The notes under the pieces were generated by a model. The model worked only from the letters and a program-made list of their open reading frames with translations, did no database searches and was not told the origin of the DNA. Positions 8,972 to 18,128 of a stretch of 64,000 bases of DNA are shown in pieces. The stretch lies in contig NZ_QFYS01000012.1 of assembly GCF_003254525.1 (NCBI RefSeq), forward strand, positions 1 through 64,000, written 5' to 3'. A program made the translations under genes and the position numbers. The number at the start of each line of letters is the position of its first letter. The first letter of the stretch is position 1. The DNA comes from Phenylobacterium kunshanense. Its GTDB lineage: Bacteria > Pseudomonadota > Alphaproteobacteria > Caulobacterales > Caulobacteraceae.

Positions 8972-10107
8972 ACGGTCGCCCTCAGATCGGCGGCGTCCGC
9001 GAGACCTTCGCCCCCTGGGACGATCCCGGCGCGCGCCCGCTCGTGCGGTTCGAGGGGGTCTCGAAGGCCTTCGGCGAGACGGCGGCGGTCCGCGGCGTCG
9101 ACCTTGCCATCTACGAACGAGAATTCTTCGCCCTGCTCGGCCCGTCCGGCTGCGGCAAGACCACGCTGATGCGGATGCTGGCCGGGTTCGAACAGCCCGA
9201 CGCGGGCCGCATCCTGCTTGAGGACCGGGACATCCAGGCCGAACCGCCGCACCGGCGGCCGGTCCACATGATGTTCCAGTCGTACGCGCTGTTCCCGCAC
9301 CTGAACGTGGCTCAGAACGTCGCCTTCGGCCTGAAGCGCCAGGGCCTACCGAAGGCGGAGATCGCCGGCCGCGTCGACGAGATGCTGACCCTCGTGCGTC
9401 TCCAGGACCACGGCCGCCGCCGGATCGACCAGCTTTCGGGGGGGCAGCGCCAGCGGGTGGCCCTGGCCCGGGCCCTCGCGCCACGCCCGCGCATCCTGCT
9501 GCTCGACGAGCCGATGGCGGCGCTGGACAAGAAGCTGCGCGAGGAGACCCAGTTCGAGCTCATGGCCCTGCAGCAGCGCCTGGGCATGACCTTCATGATC
9601 GTCACCCATGACCAGGACGAGGCGATGGTGGTGGCCGACCGCATCGCCGTGATGCGCGAAGGCGAGATCGTCCAGGTGGGCCGGCCCGCAGAGGTCTACG
9701 AGTCCCCGGCCGACCGCTACGTCGCCGGCTTTATCGGAGACATCAACCTGTTCGAGGGCCGGGTGGAGACGTCGGGCGACGGTCTTGTGCGCCTGGCCTC
9801 GGCGGAAGGCCTCTTCGTAGCCGAGGGTGCGGCTCCGGTCGGCGCGACCGCATGGCTGGCGGTCCGGCCCGAGAAGATGGTCGTCCACTCCGAACCACCG
9901 CCTGCCGGACCCAACGTCGTCGCCGGACGCATCCTCGACTATGGCTACCTGGGAGACTGGACCACCTACCTCGTGGACGTCGGCGCGGGCCGCACCCTGC
10001 GCGCCGCTCGCGCCAACGCCACCCGGACCGTCGACCGGCCGCTGGGCTGCGACGATCCCGTCTGGCTCACATTCGCCCCGTCCAGCGCGGTGGTGCTCGA
10101 CCGATGA
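8968..10107 (+). CDS. potG: Polyamine ABC transporter ATP-binding subunit
   Basis: 379 residues. Walker A GPSGCGKTT at residues 58-66 (Lys64), Q-loop MMFQSYALFPHL, signature LSGGQRQR from 156, Walker B ILLLDEP with Asp180/Glu181, and the switch histidine in VTHDQDEA. A C-terminal TOBE domain (residues about 280-375, LAVRPEKM) is typical of PotA/PotG. It powers import on the cytoplasmic face. I chose GTG at 8968 because it overlaps the potF stop as GTGA; an ATG at 8944 in the same frame would overlap potF by 28 bases. The 3' end overlaps the next gene as ATGA, so the four genes are translationally coupled. Confidence 0.93.
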   Translation: MNGRPQIGGVRETFAPWDDPGARPLVRFEGVSKAFGETAAVRGVDLAIYEREFFALLGPSGCGKTTLMRMLAGFEQPDAGRILLEDRDIQAEPPHRRPVHMMFQSYALFPHLNVAQNVAFGLKRQGLPKAEIAGRVDEMLTLVRLQDHGRRRIDQLSGGQRQRVALARALAPRPRILLLDEPMAALDKKLREETQFELMALQQRLGMTFMIVTHDQDEAMVVADRIAVMREGEIVQVGRPAEVYESPADRYVAGFIGDINLFEGRVETSGDGLVRLASAEGLFVAEGAAPVGATAWLAVRPEKMVVHSEPPPAGPNVVAGRILDYGYLGDWTTYLVDVGAGRTLRAARANATRTVDRPLGCDDPVWLTFAPSSAVVLDR

Positions 10108-10988
10108 GGCGGGAGCGTTCCGGGCTGGCGGCGATCGTGCCGCTCCTGTGGCTTGCGATCTTCTTCGCCTTTCCGTTCCTGCTGGTGGCCAAGCTGTCCC
10201 TGTCGGACACCGCCCTCGCGATGCCGCCCTACGCGCCCCGGATCGACTGGAGTCAGGGGCTCGCGGGCGTACGCGCCTTCCTTGCCGCCCTGGACGGCGA
10301 GACCTATGCCCGGCTGACCCAGGATCGCCTGTACCTGGACGCCTATCTCTCCAGCCTGCGGCTCGCGGCCATCGGCACGGCGCTGCTGCTGCTGATCGGC
10401 TATCCGATCGCCTACGGGATCAGCCGCTGCCCGGACGGCGTGCGACGCGCGCTGGTGATGGCGGTGGTCCTGCCCTTCTGGACCAGCTTCCTGATCCGCA
10501 TCTACGCCTGGATCGCCATCCTGAAGCCGGCGGGCCTGCTCAACACCGTCCTCGGCGCGGTGGGCCTGCCCGCGATCAACATCCTCAACACCGAGGCGGC
10601 GGTGATCCTGGGCCTCGTCTACGCCTACCTGCCCTTCATGGTCCTGCCGCTCTACGCCGTGCTGGACCGGCAGGACGAGAGCCTGATCGAGGCGGCGCAG
10701 GATCTCGGCTGCACGCCCGTCTCGGCCTTCTGGCGCGTGACCTTCCCGCTCTCGCTGCGCGGGGCCGCCGCCGGGGCGCTGCTCTGCTTCATCCCCATGG
10801 CCGGCGAGTTCGTGATCCCCGACCTGCTGGGCGGATCCGAGACGCTGATGCTGGGGAAGGTCATCTGGACCGAATTCTTCGCCAATCGCGACTGGCCCGC
10901 GGCGTCGGCCGTGGCCATCGTCCTCCTCGCCACCCTCACCGTCCCGATCGTGCTGTTCGAGCGCGAGCAGCGGAAGGTCGTCGGATGA
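10104..10988 (+). CDS. potH: Polyamine ABC transporter permease, first subunit
   Basis: 294 residues with six predicted membrane helices. The cytoplasmic EAA loop that docks on the ATPase is EAAQDLGCTPVSAFWRVTFP (about residues 194-213). A periplasmic loop after the first helix is typical of PotB/PotH. The start ATG overlaps the upstream stop as ATGA and the stop overlaps the following ATG in the same way. It forms the channel together with the second permease. Confidence 0.92.
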   Translation: MRRERSGLAAIVPLLWLAIFFAFPFLLVAKLSLSDTALAMPPYAPRIDWSQGLAGVRAFLAALDGETYARLTQDRLYLDAYLSSLRLAAIGTALLLLIGYPIAYGISRCPDGVRRALVMAVVLPFWTSFLIRIYAWIAILKPAGLLNTVLGAVGLPAINILNTEAAVILGLVYAYLPFMVLPLYAVLDRQDESLIEAAQDLGCTPVSAFWRVTFPLSLRGAAAGALLCFIPMAGEFVIPDLLGGSETLMLGKVIWTEFFANRDWPAASAVAIVLLATLTVPIVLFEREQRKVVG

Positions 10989-11767
10989 GGAAGGGTCCGT
11001 CCGCCTTCAACATCGCCTCGATCGCGCTGGGGCTCGCTTTCCTCTACGCGCCGATCCTGGTGCTGGCGCTCTATTCCTTCAACGCCAGCCGGCTGGTCAC
11101 CGTGTGGGGCGGCTTTTCCACCCGCTGGTACGCCGCCCTCTTCCGCGACGCCCAGCTTCTGGATGCGATCTGGGTGACCCTGCGGGTTGGAGCCCTCTCG
11201 GCCACCATGGCCACCCTCGTGGCCCTGCCAGCTGCGATCGCCCTCACCCGAGGCCGTCGAGCGCGCACGGCGCTGGCCGGCGGCGTCTACGCCACCCTGG
11301 TGATGCCCGAGGTGATCCTCGGCCTGTCCCTGCTGCTGCTGTTCGTCTCCCTGGGCCTGCCGCGCGGCTTCTGGACCGTCACCCTCAGCCACGCGACCCT
11401 GACCCTCGCCTACGCCACGGTGATCATCCAGGCGCGCCTCGCGACCTTCGATCGGAGCCTTGAGGAAGCCGCCCAGGACCTGGGCTGCCCCCCGTGGAAG
11501 GCTTTCGTACTGGTGACCCTGCCGGGGATCGCCCCCGCCGTGGCGGCGGCCTGGATGCTGGCCTTCACCCTCTCGCTGGACGACCTGGTGATCGCCAGCT
11601 TCACCTCGGGACCGGGGTCAACGACCCTGCCCATGCGCCTCTACAGCCAGGTGCGGCTGGGTGTGGATCCAAAAATCAATGCGGTCTCGACCCTGCTGAT
11701 CGGCTTCGTCGCCACGGGCGTCATCGCCGCCTACCTGTTTCAGCAGCGCCGGCGCAGGTCGGCCTGA
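10985..11767 (+). CDS. potI: Polyamine ABC transporter permease, second subunit
   Basis: 260 residues, six predicted membrane helices, EAA loop EAAQDLGCPPWKAFVLVTLP. N-terminal LAFLYAPILVLALYSFNAS and the DDLVIASFTSGPGSTTLPM segment are typical of PotC/PotI. Last gene of the potFGHI-like operon; a 190-base region rich in inverted repeats follows before the convergent amidase gene. Confidence 0.92.
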   Translation: MRKGPSAFNIASIALGLAFLYAPILVLALYSFNASRLVTVWGGFSTRWYAALFRDAQLLDAIWVTLRVGALSATMATLVALPAAIALTRGRRARTALAGGVYATLVMPEVILGLSLLLLFVSLGLPRGFWTVTLSHATLTLAYATVIIQARLATFDRSLEEAAQDLGCPPWKAFVLVTLPGIAPAVAAAWMLAFTLSLDDLVIASFTSGPGSTTLPMRLYSQVRLGVDPKINAVSTLLIGFVATGVIAAYLFQQRRRRSA

Positions 11768-11770
11768 CCA

Positions 11771-11831
11771 CCGCGGACGGTCCAGCCCAGCCTTCTGCGA
11801 CCCTGCTCGGCCAAGGCTGGACCATCCGCGG
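11771..11831. repeat. Large inverted repeat after the polyamine operon
   Basis: A 17-base arm (11771-11787) pairs with 11815-11831 with one G-T pair around a 27-base centre. An alternative 8-base pairing, CCAGCCTT with AAGGCTGG (11787-11794 and 11813-11820), competes with it, so two exclusive folds are possible. It begins 3 bases after the last stop. A role in transcript ending or 3' mRNA stability is likely but unproven. Confidence 0.5.
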
Positions 11832-11855
11832 CTGACGTCCAGAGCCGGACGTCAG
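11832..11855. terminator. Second hairpin after the polyamine operon
   Basis: CTGACGTCC and GGACGTCAG pair perfectly over 9 bases around the loop AGAGCC, immediately after the larger inverted repeat. There is no T-run. It lies between two convergent operons and may act in either direction. Confidence 0.4.
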
Positions 11856-11957
11856 GCGCCTGGTCTGCCCCCCAGCCGACCAGGGCCGTCGGAAACACCC
11901 CGCGTCCCGTCCCGGCACGCATTCCCGACCTGCCCGTGCTGCAGTGCAAACGCCGGG

Positions 11958-13364
11958 CTAAAGCGGCGGAACGCGATCGAACCAGGGGCGCGCCTGTTCC
12001 AGCTGGCCCGCCAGCCGGAACAGAACCGCCTCGTCTCCCGTGCGCGCCACGAACTGGAGCCCGATCGGCAGGCCGTCGGAACTCCAGGCCAGGGGCACGG
12101 TCATCGCAGGCTGCCCCGAGTTGTTGAACGCCTGGGTGTTAGGCATGTACGAGAACAGGCGCTGGACGGTTTCCTTCGGCTCCTCCAGCAGCCAGCCCAC
12201 CGGGATCGCCGGCCGCCCGAGGGTGGCCAGGAGAAGCACGTCGTAGCGCTCGAACAGCTCCGCCGCGGCGCGGCCGTATGCATGGATCGTCTGCACGGCC
12301 CGGACATACTCAGGCGCGGGCGTCTCCTTGCCCCGGCGATAGATGTCGAGCGTGGCGGGCTCGATATCGCCGGTGGCCAGAGGTCGGCCCCGGCGCTCGA
12401 GTTCGGCGTCGACGTTGGCCGCCACGCTCGCCCACAGGATCGTGCGCGCCGCCGCCTGCATGGCCGCGTGGTCGCCCCCCAGAGTCGCCGCCTCCACGCT
12501 GTGCCCCAGCCCCTCGCAGAGGCGCGCCGCATCGCGCACGGCTTCGACCACCTCCGGATCCATGGTCACGCCGGGGGTCAGCGCGGTGTCGATGACCGCG
12601 ATCCGCAGCCGGCCCGGATCCCGCCCGACCTCCTCCGCATACGGACGTTCGGGAGGCGCCAGGAAGTAGGGATCGCCAGGCTGCGGGACGCAGCCGATGT
12701 CCAGCAGCACCGCGCTGTCCCTCACCGACCGCGTCACCGCATGCTGGATCGACGCGCCGGCCCAGCCCTCGCCCGCAGGCGAGAACGACACCCGGCCGCG
12801 AGAGGGCTTCATGCCGAAGAGGCCGCAGCAGGCCGCCGGGATGCGGATCGATCCGCCGCCATCGCTGGCGTGGGCCGCCGGCACGATCCCGGCCGCCACC
12901 GCCGCCGAGGCCCCGCCGGACGAGCCGCCCGGCGTCCGGGACAGGTCCCACGGGTTGCGCGCAGGACCGAACAGGTCGGGCTCGGTCACCGGCCAGATCC
13001 CGAACTCGGGCGTATTGGTCTTGCCGAAGATGTTGAGGCCCGCCGCCTTGTAGAGGCGCGTCAACGCACTGTCCGCCGGCGCGACCGCCTCCGAGAACAT
13101 GCGCGAGCCGTACGAGGTCGGCGCGCCGCCATAGTGCGCGCCCAGGTCCTTCAGCAGGAATGGCACGCCCGCCAGCGGCCCCTTGGCTGGCGCCTGGGCG
13201 CGTGCCCGGTCGCTGAGGTCGTGCACGATCGCGTTGACCTTCGGATTGACCTCCGCCGCCCGCGCCAGAGCCGTATCGAGCAGTTCGCCCGCCGTGACCT
13301 CCCCCTTCGCCACCAGCGCGGCCAGCCCCACGGCGTCGTGCTTGCGGTACTCCTCGAAACGCAT
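11958..13364 (-). CDS. Amidase-signature family hydrolase
   Basis: 468 residues. Amidase-signature enzymes hydrolyse carboxamides with a Ser-cisSer-Lys triad; here Lys72 (FLLKDLG), Ser148 (TPGGSSGG) and Ser172 (SDGGGSIRIP) are all present. The C-terminus ends with QPAMTVPLAWSSDGLPIGLQFV, typical of the family. The start ATG has AGGGAGGA 8 bases upstream; the frame is open for another 90 bases without support. Without partner genes it is not GatA; substrate could be an aryl or aliphatic amide, or a lactam oligomer. A second amidase of the family is at 50069. Confidence 0.9.
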   Translation of the reverse strand: MRFEEYRKHDAVGLAALVAKGEVTAGELLDTALARAAEVNPKVNAIVHDLSDRARAQAPAKGPLAGVPFLLKDLGAHYGGAPTSYGSRMFSEAVAPADSALTRLYKAAGLNIFGKTNTPEFGIWPVTEPDLFGPARNPWDLSRTPGGSSGGASAAVAAGIVPAAHASDGGGSIRIPAACCGLFGMKPSRGRVSFSPAGEGWAGASIQHAVTRSVRDSAVLLDIGCVPQPGDPYFLAPPERPYAEEVGRDPGRLRIAVIDTALTPGVTMDPEVVEAVRDAARLCEGLGHSVEAATLGGDHAAMQAAARTILWASVAANVDAELERRGRPLATGDIEPATLDIYRRGKETPAPEYVRAVQTIHAYGRAAAELFERYDVLLLATLGRPAIPVGWLLEEPKETVQRLFSYMPNTQAFNNSGQPAMTVPLAWSSDGLPIGLQFVARTGDEAVLFRLAGQLEQARPWFDRVPPL

Positions 13365-13433
13365 CCGGCAATCCTCCCTGGTGTCAGTCTTGTTGGAAGC
13401 ACCATACGCGCGCGCCTGCGGCCTGCGAGCCCC

Positions 13434-13462
13434 TTGGCGCGGGCATCGTTTCACCGCATAAG
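13434..13462 (+). promoter_or_regulatory. Candidate promoter of tRNA-Thr
   Basis: TTGGCG (13434-13439), a 17-base spacer and CATAAG (13457-13462) precede the tRNA by 17 bases, with a GC-rich discriminator between. The spacing and hexamers match those found before the tRNA-Tyr and metG units. Confidence 0.5.
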
Positions 13463-13479
13463 CAGCGCACCCCTGACGG

Positions 13480-13555
13480 GCCGGGTTAGCTCAGCTGGTA
13501 GAGCAGCGGTTTTGTAAACCGAAGGTCGCGGGTTCGATCCCTGCACTCGGCACCA
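13480..13555 (+). tRNA. tRNA-Thr, anticodon TGT
   Basis: 76 bases with encoded CCA. The acceptor arms GCCGGGT and ACTCGGC pair with one G-T; D-arm TAGCTCAGCTGGTAGAGCA, anticodon loop TTTGTAA (anticodon TGT) and T-arm GGGTTCGATCC are canonical. It reads ACA/ACG threonine codons. It lies alone, 48 bases before the YaiI-family gene. Confidence 0.97.
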
Positions 13556-13603
13556 TCGCCAGCGCCTCTTGGGCGTGCGGCCAGCCACAGAGCCCCGGCG
13601 CCC

Positions 13604-14056
13604 ATGCGCATCTTCATCGACGCCGACGCCTGTCCCGTGAAGGACGAGACCTACAAGGTGGCCGCGCGCTACCAGCTGAAGGTCTTCGTGGTCTCGAACA
13701 GCTTCGTGACCATTCCCGTCTCGCCCCTGATCGAGCGGCGGATCGTGGACGCCGGTCCAGACGTGGCCGACGACTGGATCGCCGGCGAGGTCCAGCCCGG
13801 CGACATCGTCGTGACAAACGACATTCCCCTCGCCGACCGTGTGCTGAAATCAGGCGGGGCCGCTATCGCGCCGAACGGACGGCCCTTCACCCCGGATTCC
13901 ATCGGCTCGGCCCTCGCCCAGCGGTCGATCATGGAGCACATCCGCTCGACCGGAGAGATCACCGGCGGCCCCCGCCCCTTCGCCGCCGCAGATCGCTCAC
14001 GCTTTCTCCAGGCGCTGGATGAGGCGGTGAACCGGGAGCGGCGCCGGCGACGCTGA
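13604..14056 (+). CDS. YaiI/YqxD family protein (UPF0178, DUF188)
   Basis: 150 residues starting MRIFIDADACPVKDE, the diagnostic opening of the YaiI/YqxD family, a PIN-like fold. Further family features are VVTNDIPLADRVL and IAPNGRPFTPDSIG, with acidic residues clustered as in nucleases. The biochemical function is not established. The arginine-rich tail (NRERRRRR) is notable. It follows tRNA-Thr directly, and a cytochrome gene follows after 77 bases. Confidence 0.9.
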   Translation: MRIFIDADACPVKDETYKVAARYQLKVFVVSNSFVTIPVSPLIERRIVDAGPDVADDWIAGEVQPGDIVVTNDIPLADRVLKSGGAAIAPNGRPFTPDSIGSALAQRSIMEHIRSTGEITGGPRPFAAADRSRFLQALDEAVNRERRRRR

Positions 14057-14076
14057 CAGCATGGGTCGCTCGCGCC

Positions 14077-14090
14077 TTGCGCCGGCGCAA
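14077..14090. promoter_or_regulatory. Perfect 14-base palindrome upstream of the cytochrome c gene
   Basis: TTGCGCCGGCGCAA is self-complementary over all 14 bases. It lies 43 bases before the cytochrome start, where an operator could sit. The right half also pairs with GCGCCGGCG at the end of the preceding gene (14041-14049), so a hairpin ending that transcript is an alternative reading. Confidence 0.3.
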
Positions 14091-14133
14091 GCCATCGCTA
14101 GGTTGCCGGCGTTTCCACCCCGGAGAGTCCCCA

Positions 14134-14652
14134 ATGCGTCATGGCCCGATCCTCGCCGCCGCAGCCCTGAGCCTGCTGGCCGCCGCCTGCGGCAAGTCCG
14201 AACCCGCCGCCCCCGCCGCCGACGAACAGGCTGCTGGCCCCGCGCCCACCGCCGCCGCTCCATCAGCCACCCCCGAGATCAGCGACGAGGAAAAGAACAA
14301 GATCCTCGCCTCGCTGCCGGCGCCCTACAACGCGGCGGACGTCAGCAACGGCAAGGCCAAGTTCGCCCTCTGCCAATCGTGCCACACCATCGCCCCGGGC
14401 GGGGCCAACATGACCGGCCCGAACCTCCACGGGATTTTCGGCAAGAAGGCCGCCGCCCACCCTGACTTCAAGTACTCCGATGCGCTGAAGAACGCCGGCT
14501 TCGTGTGGGATGGCCCGCAGCTCGATCAGTGGCTGGCCAAGCCGCAGACCTTCCTGCCCGGCACCAAGATGACGTTCGCCGGCATCAAGAACGAGAAGGA
14601 TCGGACCGACCTTATCGCCTATCTGATGGTGGAAACGGGACACAAGCCGTAG
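14134..14652 (+). CDS. Class I c-type cytochrome, lipoprotein-anchored
   Basis: 172 residues. The N-terminus MRHGPILAAAALSLLAAAC is a lipoprotein signal, followed by a flexible Ala/Pro linker to about residue 60. The haem site is CQSCH (Cys80, Cys83, His84) and the distal ligand is Met146 in GTKMTFAG, giving a cytochrome c2/c550-type fold with TGPNLHGIFGKKA between. It is predicted to carry electrons in the periplasm while tethered to the membrane, like CycM-type cytochromes. The ATG at 14134 has CGGAGAG upstream; the in-frame ATG at 14077 would destroy the signal peptide. Confidence 0.93.
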   Translation: MRHGPILAAAALSLLAAACGKSEPAAPAADEQAAGPAPTAAAPSATPEISDEEKNKILASLPAPYNAADVSNGKAKFALCQSCHTIAPGGANMTGPNLHGIFGKKAAAHPDFKYSDALKNAGFVWDGPQLDQWLAKPQTFLPGTKMTFAGIKNEKDRTDLIAYLMVETGHKP

Positions 14653-14801
14653 GCCTGTCTCCGCTCCAGGGCGCCAGATTTCGGGCCTGGACAACCTTGA
14701 CGCGCACGCGACTCGCCTCCATGGTTGAGTCGTCGAGAACGAGCATCTGTCTGGATCGACACCCCAATCCGAATGGCGGCGCCCCCCGCCGCCTGCCGGG
14801 C

Positions 14802-14840
14802 CCAGGGACCTGCACCCCCCTTTTGTAACCAGGTCCCTGG
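14802..14840. terminator. Inverted repeat between cytochrome c and the RND pump
   Basis: CCAGGGACCTG and CAGGTCCCTGG pair perfectly over 11 bases; the 17-base loop contains CCCCCCTTTT. It lies in the 236-base gap between two convergent genes. It may act as a two-way terminator. Confidence 0.4.
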
Positions 14841-14860
14841 CGCCGGCTGAACGCCGGCGC
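14840..14860. terminator. Hairpin just downstream of the RND pump gene
   Basis: GCGCCGGC and GCCGGCGC pair over 8 bases with loop TGAAC, 28 bases after the minus-strand RND stop and abutting the neighbouring inverted repeat. No T-run follows on the minus strand. Confidence 0.35.
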
Positions 14861-14888
14861 ATCGGGTCGCCGCTCGGCGGAAGCGCGA

Positions 14889-17800
14889 CTACTCCGCCGC
14901 GTTGGCGACGCGGGCCCGCTCGGCGTCCTCGAACGCTTCGATCCGCCGGGCCGTGGCCTGCGGCGACTTCGTGAAGCGGGCGAGCAGATTGTAGAACACC
15001 GGCACGATGAAGAGGGTGACCAGGGTGGCGAAGATCGCCCCGAAGAAGATGGTCACGCCAATGGTCTTGCGCGCCTCGCCCCCGGCGCCGCCCCAGACGA
15101 TGAGCGGGATGGCGCCCGCCGCGGCCGAGATGGACGTCATGATGATCGGGCGCAGCCGTAGGGACGCGCTCTCGATCACCGCCTCGCGGATCGATAGGCC
15201 CTCGTCGCGAAGCTGGTTGGCGAATTCGACGATCAGGATGCCGTTCTTGGCGGCGATGCCGATCAGGATGATCAGGCCGATCTGGCTGTAGGTATTGATG
15301 GAGGAGTCCACCAGGAGCAGCCCGAACAGGCCGCCCACCGCCGCGACGGGCACCGTCAGCATGATCACCGCCGGGTGGATCCAGCTCTCGAATTGCGCCG
15401 CCAACACCAGGAAGACCAGGAGGAGCGCCATGGCGAATGCCAGACCCACCGAGCCCGACGCTTCAAGGTAATCGCGGGCGCCGCCGCCCCACTTCACCGT
15501 CACCTGTCCAGGCTGCTTGGCGGCTTCGTCCTGCAGGAACTTGATCGCCTCGCCCATGGAATAGCCCGGATTCAGCTGGGCGGTCAGGGTGATGGAGCGC
15601 AGGCGGTCCACCCGCGAGCGATCCGGCGTGTCGCCGCGAATGCGGGTGGTCACCACCGATGAGAGCGGCACCAGCTCGCCCGAGCTGGCGCGCACATAGA
15701 GCTGGCTCAGGTCCTGCTCGGTCTGCCGCCGCTCGCGGTCCGTCTGCAGGAGAACGTCGTACTCCTGGCCGTTCTTGATGTAGGTCGTCACCCGACGCGA
15801 GCCGAACTGCGTCTCCAGCGCCCGCCCGATCGCCTGAGCCGAGACGCCGAGCGACGCCGCCTTCTCGCGATCGATGTTGACCACGACCCGGGGGCTGGTG
15901 GGTTCGTAGTCGAGACGCGGCCGCGCCAGCCCCGGATTGGAATTCGCCGCCGTGAGCAGCGGCTGAATCCAGCGGGCGATCTCGGGATAATCCGTACCGG
16001 TCGCGATGAGCTGCAGGCTCGATCCCCCGCCGCCCCCGCCGCCGGGACCGCCACGCTGCAGACCGCCTTCGGGCGAGACGATCGCCCGCACCGAGGTGAT
16101 CGACGAGAGTTCGCGGTTCAGCTTCGCAGCAAGCTCCGGGGCCGTCGTCTTGGTTTCGTCCGACAGGATGGCATTGCCGCCGCCGGTGTTGAACGAGTTG
16201 TTGCCGAAGCGAGGCATGGAGAAGACGTACCGCTCGAGCGTGCCGTCGTTGAGATACTTCTGGAGGATCTGCTCGACCTGCCGGCTGGCCGCCAGGGTGT
16301 AGTCGAAGCCGGCGCCCTCGGGGCCCATGATCATCACTTGGGCGCGCCGTCTGTCTTCCTCGGGCGTCAGCTCCCGCGGGAGGACGCTGAAAATGCCCCA
16401 GGCGGCGACGCCCAGCAGAACCACTAGCGCGGACGCGCCGATGGATACGCTCCGACGGCCCAACATCCCTTCCAGGGAGGCGTGATAGGACGTCTTGAGC
16501 CGGTGCATCGCCGTATCGACCCGACGCGCGATCCATCCTTCGCCCTGGGCCGGCCGCAGCAGCTTGGACGCCAGCATGGGCGAAAGCGACAGCGCCAGAA
16601 GCGCGGAGAAGGCGATGGCGGCAGCCACCGCGACCGCCAGTTCGACGAACAGCCGCCCGATGAACCCGGGCAGGAACATCAGGGGCGCGAAGACCGAGAT
16701 CAGCACGACGGTGGTCGCGACCACCGCGAAGAACACCTGCCGGGCGCCGCGCTGAGCCGCAACAATCGGCGGTTCGCCCTCGTCGATCCTCCGCTGGATG
16801 TTCTCCACGACCACGATGGCGTCGTCGACAACAAGGCCAATGGCCAGGACGAGCGCCAGCAGGGTCAAGAGGTTGATCGAGAAGCCGAGCGGCGCGAGCA
16901 CGATGAAGGTGGAGAGAATGCAGATCGGCGCCACGACCGATGGAATGATCGCCGCCCGAAGCGTGCCGAGGAACAGGAAGTTCACCAGGGCCACGAAGCC
17001 CAGGGCGATGCCCATGGTGATCCAGACTTCCTCGATCGCGTGGCGCGTGAACTCGGTGTAGTCGACCGAAATCCCCAGGCGCGTCCCCTTGGGCAGGCCG
17101 GCGTTGATCTCCTCGATCGCCGCCCTGACGCCGTCCGAGATTTCCAGATCGTTGGCCTGGCTCTGGCGGAAGATGGCGACCCCGACCATGTCGCGGCCGT
17201 TGGAGCGGAACAGCCGGCGGTGTTCGTCGGGGCCCTCCTCGACGCGCGCGATGTCGCCCAGCCGCGTGATGTAGCCCTGCGCCGAGGTCGCGGTCGTCAC
17301 GTCCCGCGTCGCGCCTTGCGCGGCGCCGGCGCCGGCCGCGCTCCCGCCCAGGACGGCCGACCCCTGGGTCTGGGTGACAGACCGCGAGGGGACGATCGGC
17401 ATCTGCGCGAACTGCTCGGGCGTCGCGTAGCCGCGCGCGACCCGGATGGTGAAGTCCTTGGCGGGCGCCTCGAGCGAACCCGCCGGAAGCTCGGCGTTCT
17501 GGCTGTTGAGCGCCGTTTCCACATCCTCGACGGTGATCCCCCGCGCCGCCATGGCCTCCGGGTTCAGCCAGATGCGCATGGAATAGAACTGGGCGCCGCC
17601 CACGCCCACGTTCGCAACGCCCGGGACGGTCGAGATCCGTTCGACCAGGTAGCGCTGTGCGTAGTCCGACAGCTGTAGCCGGTTCATGGTCGTGGACGTG
17701 AAGTTCAGGAACATGATCGGCGAGGCGTCGGCGTTCGCCTTCTGGATCTGCGGCGGATCGGCCTGTTCCGGAAGCTGGGCGGTGACGCGGCTGACCGCAT

Positions 17801-18128
17801 CGCGGACGTCGTTCGCCGCCGCGTCCAAATCCCGGTCCAGCTTGAACGAGATGTTGATCCGGGATGAGCCGTCGCGCGACGCCGAATTGATGCGGTCGAC
17901 GCCCTCGATGCCTGCGATCTGGCGCTCGATCACCTCGGTGATCCGCTCCTCGATCACCTCGGCGGAAGCCCCGCGATAGTTGGTGGAGATGCCGACCACG
18001 GGCGGATCGACGCTGGGCAGTTCACGAACCGTGAGGGCCCCGAACGAGGCCACGCCCACGACGCAGAGGATAATGGCCGCGACCGCGGCGAAGACGGGCC
18101 GGCGGACCGAAATGTCCGAAAGCATCAT
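14889..18128 (-). CDS. RND-family multidrug efflux pump, inner-membrane subunit (HAE-1 type)
   Basis: 1079 residues, usual length for AcrB-type transporters. The N-terminus MMLSDISVRRPVFAAVAAII is the first membrane helix. Two homologous halves each have a large periplasmic loop (residues about 35-340 and 560-870) and six helices; the second transmembrane block contains ALVLAIGLVVDDAIVVVENI, with the paired Asp of the proton relay. The FGAIFATLVTLFIVPVFYNL end is typical. It exports drugs or lipophilic compounds using proton motive force, with the adaptor encoded just upstream (ATGA overlap). No outer-membrane channel gene is present, so a TolC-like protein from elsewhere is probably used. 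A Gly-rich loop (RGGPGGGGGGGSS) is inserted near residue 700. Confidence 0.95.
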   Translation of the reverse strand: MMLSDISVRRPVFAAVAAIILCVVGVASFGALTVRELPSVDPPVVGISTNYRGASAEVIEERITEVIERQIAGIEGVDRINSASRDGSSRINISFKLDRDLDAAANDVRDAVSRVTAQLPEQADPPQIQKANADASPIMFLNFTSTTMNRLQLSDYAQRYLVERISTVPGVANVGVGGAQFYSMRIWLNPEAMAARGITVEDVETALNSQNAELPAGSLEAPAKDFTIRVARGYATPEQFAQMPIVPSRSVTQTQGSAVLGGSAAGAGAAQGATRDVTTATSAQGYITRLGDIARVEEGPDEHRRLFRSNGRDMVGVAIFRQSQANDLEISDGVRAAIEEINAGLPKGTRLGISVDYTEFTRHAIEEVWITMGIALGFVALVNFLFLGTLRAAIIPSVVAPICILSTFIVLAPLGFSINLLTLLALVLAIGLVVDDAIVVVENIQRRIDEGEPPIVAAQRGARQVFFAVVATTVVLISVFAPLMFLPGFIGRLFVELAVAVAAAIAFSALLALSLSPMLASKLLRPAQGEGWIARRVDTAMHRLKTSYHASLEGMLGRRSVSIGASALVVLLGVAAWGIFSVLPRELTPEEDRRRAQVMIMGPEGAGFDYTLAASRQVEQILQKYLNDGTLERYVFSMPRFGNNSFNTGGGNAILSDETKTTAPELAAKLNRELSSITSVRAIVSPEGGLQRGGPGGGGGGGSSLQLIATGTDYPEIARWIQPLLTAANSNPGLARPRLDYEPTSPRVVVNIDREKAASLGVSAQAIGRALETQFGSRRVTTYIKNGQEYDVLLQTDRERRQTEQDLSQLYVRASSGELVPLSSVVTTRIRGDTPDRSRVDRLRSITLTAQLNPGYSMGEAIKFLQDEAAKQPGQVTVKWGGGARDYLEASGSVGLAFAMALLLVFLVLAAQFESWIHPAVIMLTVPVAAVGGLFGLLLVDSSINTYSQIGLIILIGIAAKNGILIVEFANQLRDEGLSIREAVIESASLRLRPIIMTSISAAAGAIPLIVWGGAGGEARKTIGVTIFFGAIFATLVTLFIVPVFYNLLARFTKSPQATARRIEAFEDAERARVANAAE

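Noticed and set aside
16010..16060. Gly-rich loop in the RND pump as a repeat array or frameshift
   Set aside because: The frame is open and flanking sequence remains normal; it is a codon-run of glycine inside the periplasmic loop.
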